A stretch of 33,293 nucleotides of DNA from Candidatus Moraniibacteriota bacterium (GCA_947311515.1 CAMZLB010000062.1:1-33293); one strand, 5' to 3'; counted from the first letter of the stretch, positions 1-7,269 are shown. The notes: a model not told the origin generated them from the sequence alone. Translations and numbers: made by a program.

Positions 1-819
1 ATAGACAGCAGATTAGATCATCAAAAAGAAGTATTAAAATTAAAAGGAAAATACAAGAAAAAGAATAGTTCTTTTCTTTTAAGTACTATTCCTACTAAAA
101 CTAGTGCTGAATTTGATAAATTTGAAATTGGTAATGTTCAATAGATTTTGTAGAAAGTTGTGGTGTTAGTGTAGCTGAAGAGTATGCCAATAACCTTTCT
201 ATTGTTGATATAGTGTCATCTTGGTGGGAAGTACGCTGTTATAGGTAAAGGGCAAAGAAGAACTTTAAAAGGTATAGACAGGTTAGAAAAAGAATGCCTT
301 TTGATTGGATTGAGATGCATCCTGATAATGGACCTAATTTATTGAATTATTCTGTTTATGAGTACTCTAAAGAAAAAGATATTGCATTATCTAAATCTAG
401 AGCATATCATAAAAATGATATGTTTTATTGAACAGAAAAATTCTACTCATATCAGACAGGTTATTGGATATTTGAGATATGACACTCAAAAAGAAATAGA
501 CATTTTAAATGATTTGTATGAGAATGAATTAAGTGATTACAAAAATTTTTTTCAACCCGTTACTAAATTAAAAGAAAAAGTAAGGATTGGAGGTAAAATT
601 CATAGAGAATATGATACACCAAAAACTCCCTATCAAAGAATAATGAAACCAAATCAAATTGATGATAAAATTAAAGAAAAATTGAAGAAAAAATATGAGT
701 TATTGAATCCAGCTGAACTTAAAAGAGAAATTGATAAAAAGTTAAAAAATTGTATAAGGTGTATAGTAAAAAGAAAGGTAAAAAGTATGTTAAAAGTTCT
801 AATTCATTTAAAAAATTAA
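1..819 (+). pseudogene. Broken DDE integrase-core (rve-type) transposase
   Basis: The stretch reads as one transposase spread over three frames. Frame 1 (from base 1) gives a basic segment ending at a TAG near 142. A second frame (about 143-235) holds the first catalytic Asp in an IDFVES-type context. A third (about 290-430) holds MHPDNG with the second Asp and then SRAYHKND. The frame open to 819 picks up FIEQKN with the catalytic Glu, followed by GYLRYDT and NFFQPVTKLK. The order Asp, Asp, Glu and the HKND-FIEQKN and TPYQR motifs are typical of integrase-core insertion-sequence transposases. At least three frameshifts separate the parts, so it cannot make a working enzyme. The 5' end lies outside the window. 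The exact IS family was not determined. Confidence 0.8.
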
Positions 820-1454
820 AACCTTCTATGGTGTCATTTTAAATGATAGAAAATTAACTATTTGGGTGTCATGATTATATGATTTGACACGGTCCTTATT
901 TAAATTAGGAAATTTATATAATTAATGTACAATAAAAATAAAACATATTACTATTATTCAATGAATATCATATTCTTAAAAGTGAATAAGTTTGTGAGGC
1001 AATCTTTTTGGATGAGTTAAGAATAAATTAAAAAGTTATTGATTTTATTTGAATAATACTTACTTAAACATATATATGTAATTTATACAAATAGAGCGAG
1101 AAAGGTAGGTAGAGGAAGGAAAGAATATCTTCCAACTAATAAAGAGAAGTTAGTATATATTTTAATGTACCTAAGGGTATATTCAACCAAGGTATAGTAA
1201 TAAATTGGTTTGGTTGAGATTGTTTAAATTATAGAATTACTGAATTAAACCATTAAATTAGGTTTTTGACAAATTTTGACAAATCAATTAAATTGAAATA
1301 GTATTAAGATATGTAATTGATGAAAATTTTGTAAAGTACAGAGCTTGCAGTTATGAATTTATAATAAAAAGTGATTACTTATGTTTATGTTTACAAAAAA
1401 ATATTATTTAAATTTTTTCTATAAGAACTGGACTTTTGCTAAATAAAATAAAAT
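820..1454. other. Intergenic region between transposase remnant and RNase Y
   Basis: No gene is seen in this AT-rich stretch. It holds a short inverted repeat (GTGTCA at 866-871, TGACAC at 885-890) followed by a GC-richer ACGGTCC, which could be the worn right end of the insertion sequence that supplied the upstream transposase. An 8-bp inverted repeat (1183-1190 with 1210-1217) has no T-run. A promoter candidate for the next gene lies at 1266-1304. Confidence 0.5.
1266..1304 (+). promoter_or_regulatory. Candidate promoter for RNase Y
   Basis: Two perfect TTGACA hexamers lie 10 bp apart (1266-1271 and 1276-1281) because the 10-mer TTTTGACAAA is nearly duplicated. The second is followed after 17 bases by TAGTAT (1299-1304). 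It lies about 150 bp upstream of the start codon, which implies a long AT-rich leader. Confidence 0.5.
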
Positions 1455-2984
1455 ATGATAAATAATATCACATTTATGGTGGTTTTTGCTGCTGTAGGTG
1501 CGGGTGTTTTACTTGGCTATGTAATAAGACAGAGAGTAGCAAAAAATCAAGCAAATACAGTAGAGGGTCAAGCCGAAAAGATACTATTGGATTCTAAAAT
1601 AAAAGCACAAAGTATAGTGTTACAAGCTAAGGAGAAAGCAACAGAGGTTTTAAGTGAAGTGGAAAAGAATAGTAAGGAACAAAAGGAGGAAGTTAATAAA
1701 GAAAAAAAGAGACTAGAAAAGAGAGAAGAAATGATGGATAAACGTTTCGATGAATTAGAAAATGTTAAGAAAAAGTTAGAGGAAAAGGTAGAGAAAGTAA
1801 AAAAAGCTAGAAATGAAGTTGTGGGACTTCGAGAAAAACAATTAGAGAGATTAGAAAATATTGCAGATTTGACTAAGGAACAAGCTAAAAAGGCTTTGCT
1901 GCAACTAACCGAAGAACAATCAAGAGAGACTTTAGCTTCTAGAATGGCGACACTTCAAAGAATTAATGATGAAGAATTAGAAAAAGCTTCTAGAAATATA
2001 ATGACTAGGGTTATACAGAGGTACTCACGTTCTCACGCTGCGGAAGTTATGACTAGCACATTAGTTATTCCTAATGAAGAAGTTAAGGGAAAAATTATTG
2101 GTAAAGAAGGTCGGAATATTCGTTCATTTGAGAAAAATACTGGTGTTGAATTGATTGTAGATGAAACACCAGAATCAATTGTTATTTCATCATTTGATCC
2201 AGTTCGAAGAGAGATTGCAAAAATTGCACTAGAGAAATTAATAGAAGATGGTAGAATTCATCCAGCAAAAATTGAAGAGATTGTTGTTTGGGCAGAAAAA
2301 GAAATTGATAATAGGATAATGGAGGCAGGAGAAGCTGCAGCTTATGAAATAGGTATTGTAGGACTTGATCCAAAACTTGTCTATGTTTTAGGAAGATTAA
2401 GATATAGAACTAGTTTTAAACAGAATGTTTTGTTACATTCATTGGAAGTTGCATATCTTTCAGGAGCTATTGCAGCGGAAGTAGGAGGGGATGTAAAAAC
2501 TGCAAGAATGGCGGGATTATTTCATGATATTGGAAAAGCTATTGACCATGAGGTACAAGGAACACATGTGGAAATTGGCATGAAACTTCTTAAAAAGTTT
2601 GGAATAGATGAGAAAGTTATTATGGCAATGCGTTCACATCATGAAGAATATCCGTATGCTTCTTCTGAAGCATACATTGTCACTGCTGCTGATGCATTGT
2701 CAGCTTCTAGGCCAGGTGCTAGAAAAGATACGGTAGATAACTATATAAAAAGACTTGAAGAGTTGGAATCGCTTGTTAATAGTTTTGAAGAAGTAGATAA
2801 ATCATATGCAATTCAAGCCGGTAGAGAAGTAAGAGTGTTTATAAATCCAGAAAAAACTGATGATTTAGGAGCTCATAAATTAGCTAGACGTATTGCAAAA
2901 AAGGTTGAGGAAGAACTAAAGTATCCAGGAGAGATTAAAATAAATGTTTTGCGGGAGTCTAGATCAATAGAATTTGCTAGATAA
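1455..2984 (+). CDS. rny: Ribonuclease Y
   Basis: Membrane-anchored endoribonuclease that starts mRNA decay at the inner face of the membrane. All parts of the family are present at the usual length (509 aa). There is an N-terminal membrane segment (about residues 5-24) and a long charged coiled coil (about 35-190). A KH RNA-binding domain follows with the GKEGRNIR loop (about 210-270), then an HD phosphohydrolase domain with the HS..V and FHDIGKA metal-binding motifs (about 325-420), and a C-terminal domain. The ATG at 1455 is preceded by an A/T-only leader without a Shine-Dalgarno site, as for most genes here. The gene stands alone and ends in tandem TAA TAA. Together with pnp at 23.7-25.9 kb it gives the window two core RNA-decay enzymes. 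Confidence 0.95.
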   Translation: MINNITFMVVFAAVGAGVLLGYVIRQRVAKNQANTVEGQAEKILLDSKIKAQSIVLQAKEKATEVLSEVEKNSKEQKEEVNKEKKRLEKREEMMDKRFDELENVKKKLEEKVEKVKKARNEVVGLREKQLERLENIADLTKEQAKKALLQLTEEQSRETLASRMATLQRINDEELEKASRNIMTRVIQRYSRSHAAEVMTSTLVIPNEEVKGKIIGKEGRNIRSFEKNTGVELIVDETPESIVISSFDPVRREIAKIALEKLIEDGRIHPAKIEEIVVWAEKEIDNRIMEAGEAAAYEIGIVGLDPKLVYVLGRLRYRTSFKQNVLLHSLEVAYLSGAIAAEVGGDVKTARMAGLFHDIGKAIDHEVQGTHVEIGMKLLKKFGIDEKVIMAMRSHHEEYPYASSEAYIVTAADALSASRPGARKDTVDNYIKRLEELESLVNSFEEVDKSYAIQAGREVRVFINPEKTDDLGAHKLARRIAKKVEEELKYPGEIKINVLRESRSIEFAR

Positions 2985-3025
2985 TAAGTAGATTTTAAAT
3001 TAAGTATCCTGTGGATAACTAGGTA

Positions 3026-3055
3026 TTGCCTAATATGCGGTATTATGTGTACAAT
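3026..3055 (+). promoter_or_regulatory. Promoter for HU gene
   Basis: TTGCCT (3026-3031), an 18-base spacer and TACAAT (3050-3055) form a good sigma-70-type promoter about 95 bp upstream of the HU start. Confidence 0.55.
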
Positions 3056-3150
3056 AGTATATGAAACAAGATTACTTGTTTAAAAATTAAATTAAAAATT
3101 CTTTGGCGATATCCAAGGAATCTATAAAACTAGAAAGGTAGGTGACATTT

Positions 3151-3435
3151 ATGGCAAGAATAACAAAAGCTGATATTATATCGACAATTGCAGAAAAAAC
3201 TGATACACAAAAGGTTGTAACAACAAGAGTAGTGGATGCGTTCATTGAAGAAGTAACTGCACAATTAGCACAAAAAAATGAGGTAGCGTTTACAGGCTTT
3301 GGAACTTTTTCAACTTCAGACAGAGCTGCACGTCAAGGTGTTAATCCAGCAACTGGAGAAAAAATTCAAATCGCTGCAACAACAGTACCAAAATTTAAAG
3401 CTGGTAAGGCATTAAAAGACGCTGTTAAAGCGTAA
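3151..3435 (+). CDS. HU family DNA-binding protein
   Basis: Small histone-like protein (94 aa from the chosen start) that bends and compacts DNA as a dimer. It starts MARITKAD and has the family's core: helical dimerisation part, the FTGFGTF turn, and the DNA-binding arm region with RQGVNPATGEKI, ending in a KAGKALKDAV helix. A GTG three codons upstream is in frame, but the ATG at 3151 fits the family start and has an AGGTAGG Shine-Dalgarno site about ten bases before it. This is one of only three genes in the window with a clear SD, consistent with high expression. It has its own promoter and is followed by a long hairpin. Confidence 0.95.
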   Translation: MARITKADIISTIAEKTDTQKVVTTRVVDAFIEEVTAQLAQKNEVAFTGFGTFSTSDRAARQGVNPATGEKIQIAATTVPKFKAGKALKDAVKA

Positions 3436-3445
3436 TTTGTAAATG

Positions 3446-3503
3446 TCATGACAGTATCGAAGTTATAATATTAGGGGATATTTATACTAAGATACTGTCA
3501 TGA
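3446..3503 (+). terminator. 13-bp perfect inverted repeat after HU
   Basis: TCATGACAGTATC (3446-3458) is exactly complementary to GATACTGTCATGA (3491-3503), with a 32-base loop. It begins ten bases after the HU stop. There is no T-run, so it is either a 3'-protecting hairpin or a factor-dependent stop rather than a classical intrinsic terminator. Confidence 0.55.
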
Positions 3504-3537
3504 TGTAGTTTGTGTATAGATAATGTTTTATTTTGAA

Positions 3538-3566
3538 TTGACAAGATTTGATTCAAAAGGTATTAA
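3538..3566 (+). promoter_or_regulatory. Strong promoter of the intergenic RNA
   Basis: A perfect TTGACA (3538-3543), a 17-base spacer and TATTAA (3561-3566) form one of the best promoters in the window. No protein-coding frame follows for more than 400 bases, which points to a non-coding transcript starting near 3573. Confidence 0.6.
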
Positions 3567-3605
3567 AATACATCAGTGTGAAAATTGGCGTGGACGCCTT
3601 ATGAA

Positions 3606-3640
3606 TTAGGTTAGGTTAGGTTAGGTTAGGTTAGGTTAGG
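3606..3640 (+). repeat. (TTAGG)7 pentanucleotide repeat
   Basis: Seven perfect head-to-tail TTAGG copies lie inside the candidate non-coding RNA. The unit is the same as the insect telomere repeat, but here it is internal and in a bacterial context. As RNA, seven GG pairs spaced by UUA could fold as a two-tier G-quadruplex. Copy number is expected to vary by slippage. Confidence 0.95.
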
Positions 3641-3732
3641 TGTAGAAAATTTTAATTACATCGGGTGAGGTAGTTAATTTAATGCAAATTTATAAATTAA
3701 ATTTTAATAGTTTGCATTCTACAAAGTGGAAT

Positions 3733-3766
3733 AAAAAACTACTATCGGGTGAGAGTAGTTTTTTTG
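3733..3766 (+). terminator. Intrinsic terminator of the intergenic RNA
   Basis: AAAAAACTACT (3733-3743) pairs perfectly with AGTAGTTTTTT (3754-3764) around the loop ATCGGGTGAG, giving an A-tract/hairpin/T-tract terminator that works best on the plus strand. Confidence 0.8.
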
Positions 3767-3767
3767 G

Positions 3768-4003
3768 TTAATATTATTATTTGGATATAAGTGGACAAAA
3801 AAATAATAGCAGGAGAACACTTAGAAATCATATAGGAACTTCTTCAAAATCTTTCACTTCAATTAAGACTCTTATTTTTTCTTAAATTCCTTAGTATTTC
3901 TACTAAAGAATTTAAAAATCCTAGTAATAAAATAAGGTATTGTACGGGTTATACAATGTAATAAATATATTTTAAAAACTTGTATTAATTTTAAGCTATA
4001 AGA
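3768..4003. other. Intergenic region with two more hairpins
   Basis: No gene is visible. It holds a strong hairpin: TTAAATTC (3882-3889) with GAATTTAA (3908-3915) and, inside it, TTAGTA (3891-3896) with TACTAA (3901-3906). A smaller one is ATTGTA (3939-3944) with TACAAT (3952-3957), whose loop again contains CGGGT. Neither is followed by a T-run. Confidence 0.5.
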
Positions 4004-4294
4004 ATGAACATTATAATATTGTCTATAAAGGAAAAAAAAATTACATTAGAATTGTTTGTGGATAATCGTATGATTTATTTAGAGTCATGGTTGGATAATA
4101 ATGATATATTAGAAATTTTTTTTGAAGAATTAGATAAACTTCTTAAATTGAATAATTTAAATATAAAAAATATTTCAAAATTTAAATTAAAAACAGAAAA
4201 TCCATTTGGATATACAACAGTTAGAATTGCAGAAACTCTTATAAGCTCACTGAACTTTTCAGAAAAAGAGTTTTATATAAATACGAAAATATAA
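4004..4294 (+). CDS. TsaB-like (N-terminal half) small protein
   Basis: A 96-residue protein that resembles the first half of TsaB, the pseudo-enzyme partner needed to make the t6A modification at tRNA position 37. The resemblance lies in an N-terminal beta-hairpin (IIILSIKEKKITLEL), a helix region with ELDKLLKLNNLNIKNI, and a segment NPFGYTTVRIAETLISSL. That segment aligns with the GPGSFTGLRIG...ALA motif of the family, with the Gly-rich part degraded. Full TsaB proteins are about 200 residues or more, so this is a reduced form or a remnant. It starts at an ATG with no SD, ten bases before the next gene, and is probably in an operon with it. Assignment is by eye and tentative. Confidence 0.4.
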   Translation: MNIIILSIKEKKITLELFVDNRMIYLESWLDNNDILEIFFEELDKLLKLNNLNIKNISKFKLKTENPFGYTTVRIAETLISSLNFSEKEFYINTKI

Positions 4295-4304
4295 TTATAA
4301 TATT

Positions 4305-5012
4305 ATGAATAAACCAAAAACAACGTTATTTATGTTAATGTCAGTAGACGGAAAAATTTCTACTGGAAATAAAAATGATAGAGATACTGATTTAGATTTT
4401 CATAGAATCTATGGAGTTTTGGAAGGCCTTAAGCAATATTATGATTTAGAGCAGCAAACAGATTTACATTCACTAAATACTGGAAGAGTTATGGCAAAAG
4501 TTGGAGTTAATGAAAAATTTAAAGATATGAGTTTTATGAATTTTATAATTTTTGATAACACTCATCTTAAAAAAACTGGTATAGAAAATTTAGTAAATAA
4601 TTTAAAAAAATTGTATCTAATAACATCAAATAAAAATCATCCTGCGTTTACATGTAAAAATAAAGAAAATTTAGAAATAATTTATTATAAAAATAAAATA
4701 AATTTTGTGGATCTATTTAAAAATTTTAAAGAAAAATATAGTATAGAAAATATAACAATCCAATCAGGAGGAACTATGAATTCAATATTTCTGAGAGAGA
4801 AGTTAATTGATGAAGTTTCGATTGTAGTTGCACCGGTGTTAATTGGAGGTAAAGACACACATACTTTAATAGATGGAAGAACATTGGAAACAGATGAAGA
4901 TTTGAAATATGTCAAAGCACTTGAATTGATTAATATGGATAAACTTAAAAATTCCTTCTTGCATTTAAAATATAAGATTATAAATGAAACAAAAATTAAA
5001 AATGATTGTTAA
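4305..5012 (+). CDS. RibD C-terminal / DHFR-like reductase domain protein
   Basis: A stand-alone 235-residue reductase of the RibD_C (dihydrofolate-reductase-like fold) family. Members use NAD(P)H on pyrimidine or pterin-like substrates; the substrate of this one cannot be read from sequence. The N-terminal strand LFMLMSVDGKISTG is the family signature. A mid-protein SLNTGRVMA replaces the usual substrate-binding segment. The C-terminal half has SGGTMNSIFL and VAPVLIGG, typical of the cofactor-binding end. No deaminase domain and no other riboflavin gene is nearby, so a role in riboflavin synthesis is not supported. It follows the TsaB-like gene by 10 bp and overlaps the acetyltransferase downstream. 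Confidence 0.75.
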   Translation: MNKPKTTLFMLMSVDGKISTGNKNDRDTDLDFHRIYGVLEGLKQYYDLEQQTDLHSLNTGRVMAKVGVNEKFKDMSFMNFIIFDNTHLKKTGIENLVNNLKKLYLITSNKNHPAFTCKNKENLEIIYYKNKINFVDLFKNFKEKYSIENITIQSGGTMNSIFLREKLIDEVSIVVAPVLIGGKDTHTLIDGRTLETDEDLKYVKALELINMDKLKNSFLHLKYKIINETKIKNDC

Positions 5013-5412
5013 AAATGCAAAACTTCAAGATTTAAATTTTGTAGTTAATTTTTTTGATAAGTATTTGGATAAAAATAATCCAGCACTTTATTCGCGAGAA
5101 TTTTTCTGTCCATCTGGGGTTAAAGCTGCTATAAGTAAGGATTTGGTGATTTTAATTTTAGATAATGATAATTTGGTAGCAGCTGTGAGACTATACCCAA
5201 GAAAGAGAGATAATATTGTTTCAGTTTATCAGTTTGCTATTAGTGAAAAATATAGAGGAAATAATTTATTGAAAAGTATGCTTAATTTTACAAAATACAA
5301 AACATTTGAATTTGTATGTCCTGCTGAAATCAAATTTAATGAATATTATGAAAAGCTTGGTGCTGAAATTATAAATAAAGATAAATTGAATTGTTGGAGA
5401 TTAAATATTTAA
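5002..5412 (+). CDS. GNAT family N-acetyltransferase
   Basis: A 136-residue acetyl-CoA-dependent acetyltransferase of the GNAT fold. It begins MIVKNAKLQDL, the usual first strand and helix. It has a central strand VAAVRLYPR and the acetyl-CoA site region VYQFAISEKYRGNNLLKSML, which corresponds to the V-x-x-x-x-R-G-x-G/N loop, with the expected Arg and Gly followed by Asn. The acceptor substrate is unknown. An ATG at 4984 in the same frame would add six residues; I chose 5002 because it gives the standard N-terminus and only an 11-bp overlap with the reductase gene. The stop codon lies inside the left end of a MITE-like repeat. Confidence 0.75.
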   Translation: MIVKNAKLQDLNFVVNFFDKYLDKNNPALYSREFFCPSGVKAAISKDLVILILDNDNLVAAVRLYPRKRDNIVSVYQFAISEKYRGNNLLKSMLNFTKYKTFEFVCPAEIKFNEYYEKLGAEIINKDKLNCWRLNI

Positions 5413-5550
5413 GAGAGTTTGTAAAATTAAATTATTAGTAAAAATTAATAAAATATATTTCCCAAAGTCTCTATATTATAGGGTTTTTGTAAATTGTATT
5501 TTTTTTAAAAAAAGTGATTTCTGGAGTTTTGCAGACTCTCCTTAAATATC
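5404..5550. repeat. MITE-like element, copy 1
   Basis: A non-coding AT-rich block with terminal inverted repeats of about 20 bp. The left end reads AAGAGAGTTTGTAAAA (from 5411); the right end, read on the other strand, gives AAGGAGAGTCTGCAAAA (5527-5543). It shares two strongly conserved internal blocks with a second copy at 26836-26990: TTAGTAAAAATTAA at about 5435, and a stretch starting TATAGGGTTTTTGTAA at about 5477. It overlaps the stop codon of the upstream acetyltransferase. It encodes no protein, so it would depend on a transposase elsewhere. Confidence 0.6.
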
Positions 5551-5754
5551 AGTGGAAACATGAAAAAGTTTAATACAAAGAGCTTAATAATATTATTTCT
5601 AAATAGCTCATATCCAATGTCTCTTGAAAATTCTGCATTATACTTGTTTCTAAAAGTTCAATAATGCTATGGTAGTACCTCACCTTTCTTAACGTTGTCT
5701 AGGTTAGAATTTTTACGACTTATTAGCATAGTTTATTGGAAATGGTATCATATA

Positions 5755-5782
5755 TTGACAAAATTTTTATGTTTGTTATAAT
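5755..5782 (+). promoter_or_regulatory. Promoter of the CsoR-family gene
   Basis: A perfect TTGACA (5755-5760), a 16-base spacer and a perfect TATAAT (5777-5782). It is the best consensus match in the window, which fits a promoter held off by a repressor. Confidence 0.75.
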
Positions 5783-5804
5783 ACCTATACCGTTGGTGTA
5801 GGTA
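5782..5804 (+). promoter_or_regulatory. Operator for the CsoR/CstR-like repressor
   Basis: An inverted repeat with half-sites TACCTATACC (5782-5791) and GGTGTAGGTA (5795-5804), matching at nine of ten positions, with a three-base centre. It starts at the last base of the -10 box and covers the expected transcription start, where a bound repressor would block RNA polymerase. CsoR-family operators are typically G/C-cored inverted repeats with TACC/GGTA-like arms. The repressor gene starts 23 bp downstream, so autoregulation is likely. Confidence 0.65.
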
Positions 5805-5827
5805 ACTAATCTAAAGATTTAATTTTA

Positions 5828-6109
5828 ATGAATAATGATAAAAAGAAAATAATAATAGCACTAAAAAAAGCGCATACTAGTTTGGATAAAATAATTTTGA
5901 AAATCGAAAATGATGAGTCGCATTGTTTTGATGTTATCCAACAAAGTTTAAGTGTTATAGGTCTTATAAAAAACGCAAATAATCATATACTTGAAAAGCA
6001 TATAGATAGTTATATAGAGTGCGTTGCAAATAAGGAAGAAGGTAAAGAAGGTCTCATAAAAATGAAAGATGAAATCATAAAAATAGTGCAAATTGCACAA
6101 AATAAGTAA
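5828..6109 (+). CDS. CsoR/RcnR/CstR family transcriptional repressor
   Basis: A 93-residue all-helical repressor of the DUF156 family, whose members sense Cu(I), Ni/Co or sulfane sulfur through Cys and His residues and leave DNA on binding. The family pattern is clear: an N-terminal KKIIIALKKAHTSLDKIILKIEND helix region, then a Cys at 33 (HCFDVIQQ) and a second helix with H53, H58 and C65. In copper CsoR the ligands are Cys, His 25 residues on, and Cys four residues after that. Here C33 and H58 keep the spacing, but the expected Cys position holds Tyr62 and the Cys sits at 65. The sensed signal is therefore uncertain. It probably controls the transporter gene 20 bp downstream through the operator at 5782-5804. 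Confidence 0.85.
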   Translation: MNNDKKKIIIALKKAHTSLDKIILKIENDESHCFDVIQQSLSVIGLIKNANNHILEKHIDSYIECVANKEEGKEGLIKMKDEIIKIVQIAQNK

Positions 6110-6129
6110 CTTATAATAATATATATAAT

Positions 6130-7269
6130 ATGATAAATAAAATTAAAGAAAAATTTAATCCACTATTATTTCTATCTTCCTTGGGGGCTGGAGGTTTGGC
6201 AGTATCTGGATTTATACTCATACAATATGGTGGATTTTTTCATGGAAAAGGATTGGCAGTGTTTGCTGATATAGAACAAACTCCTATGGTTTTGATATTG
6301 GAAACTATAATGATAATATTTTCATTGATTCATGTGTATTTAACAATAGCATTTTTCATAGGACAAGCAGCTTGGAAAAAAACAAATGCAGCTAAAGAAT
6401 TTGAAAACAATCCACTTGTAAATTCAGGTTTAATGGCTCCATATGTATCAGTTTTTATGTCTATGAATGTTATAATTGCAGTTGTGAGATATTTTTCTGA
6501 ATGGATGTCTAATAACTTTCAAGCTATAATGTTACCAGCGTTTATATTTTTTGTATTACTATGGGTTCTGGCGGTATACAAAGTACTTACTCTTTTGAAA
6601 ATTGCATTTATAAAATCATTTGATGTAGAAAAAATTCATTTTGGATGGCTTTTGCAACCTTTTGCATTAGCTATGGCTACAGTCACAGGTTCAGGATTTG
6701 CGGCACTTGCAGAAAATAAAACTATCGGAGGATTTGCAGCATTTCTAACTCTTATATCTCTTACGATGGTAATTTTCCTGACATCGGTAAAGATTTTTTC
6801 AATTTTCAAAAAGCACTTAAGTAGAGATGCTATATTAGAAAATCATTTTATGCCAACATATTTAATTGTCGTACCTATAATTACATTGATAGGCATAGCT
6901 ATATTTAGATTAGGTCATTACGCACAGCACGTATTTCACGCACCTATTCTCTTTGTGATAGCGAAAATTTTAATGATTATGTTGTACGCATTTGAAGTAT
7001 GGTATTTTGTATTTGGTCTTATGATGCTAAAGAATTACTGGAAAGATTACTTAGTTGGAAAGTTTCATGTTTCTCAATGGGGGCTTATTTGTCCATTTGT
7101 AGCGCTTGGCGCATTGAGTGGTTTTATTTATAAGGCATTTTTCCAAAATGCAATATTCTTAGGAATTATATTTATACTTATATTAGGCACATCAGTATTT
7201 TATTTATTCTTACTAAAAAGACAGTTTAAATGTTTAAAGTCAGATATTAATAAAGTATGTGATGCGTAA
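6130..7269 (+). CDS. TDT/TehA-like multi-pass transporter
   Basis: A 379-residue integral membrane protein with about ten hydrophobic segments, resembling the tellurite-resistance/dicarboxylate (TDT, TehA/SLAC1-like) transporters and the TsoY-type proteins near them. Visible features are an N-terminal SSLGAGGLAVSGF segment, a central FALAMATVTGSGFAAL and a late WGLICPFVALGALSGF, the glycine-rich pore-like repeats of these families. It lies 20 bp after the CsoR/CstR-like repressor, surely in the same transcript. That suggests the substrate is the repressor's signal or a relative (a metal ion or a sulfur compound). The substrate cannot be read from sequence. A long hairpin follows the gene. Confidence 0.6.
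   Translation: MINKIKEKFNPLLFLSSLGAGGLAVSGFILIQYGGFFHGKGLAVFADIEQTPMVLILETIMIIFSLIHVYLTIAFFIGQAAWKKTNAAKEFENNPLVNSGLMAPYVSVFMSMNVIIAVVRYFSEWMSNNFQAIMLPAFIFFVLLWVLAVYKVLTLLKIAFIKSFDVEKIHFGWLLQPFALAMATVTGSGFAALAENKTIGGFAAFLTLISLTMVIFLTSVKIFSIFKKHLSRDAILENHFMPTYLIVVPIITLIGIAIFRLGHYAQHVFHAPILFVIAKILMIMLYAFEVWYFVFGLMMLKNYWKDYLVGKFHVSQWGLICPFVALGALSGFIYKAFFQNAIFLGIIFILILGTSVFYLFLLKRQFKCLKSDINKVCDA

Larger units (their letters stand above)
3573..3767 (+). ncRNA. Candidate structured non-coding RNA, about 195 nt
   Basis: This unit lies between a consensus promoter and an intrinsic terminator and has no credible reading frame. Reading along it: a GGCG-TGGA-CGCC mini-hairpin (3587-3598); seven TTAGG repeats (3606-3640); and a closing helix TGTAGA (3641-3646) with TCTACA (3718-3723). 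That helix encloses hairpin A, TTAATTAC (3652-3659) with GTAGTTAA (3670-3677, one G-U pair), and helix B, ATGCAAA (3682-3688) with TTTGCAT (3711-3717). The terminator hairpin comes last. Hairpin A and the terminator hairpin carry the identical 10-base loop ATCGGGTGAG, in which UC and GA can pair around a GGGU tetraloop. I do not recognise it as a known RNA family. Ends are inferred from the promoter and terminator, not measured. Confidence 0.55.

Noticed and set aside
3606-3640. TTAGG repeats as a CRISPR array or a true telomere
   Set aside because: There are no spacers, the unit is only five bases, and the repeat is internal with genes on both sides.
5573-5698. Minus-strand open frame of about 42 codons in the gap before the CsoR-family gene
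   Set aside because: It has a plausible amphipathic composition, but there is no start codon near its beginning, no SD site and no recognisable motif. It may be a worn transposon piece, but nothing supports a call.
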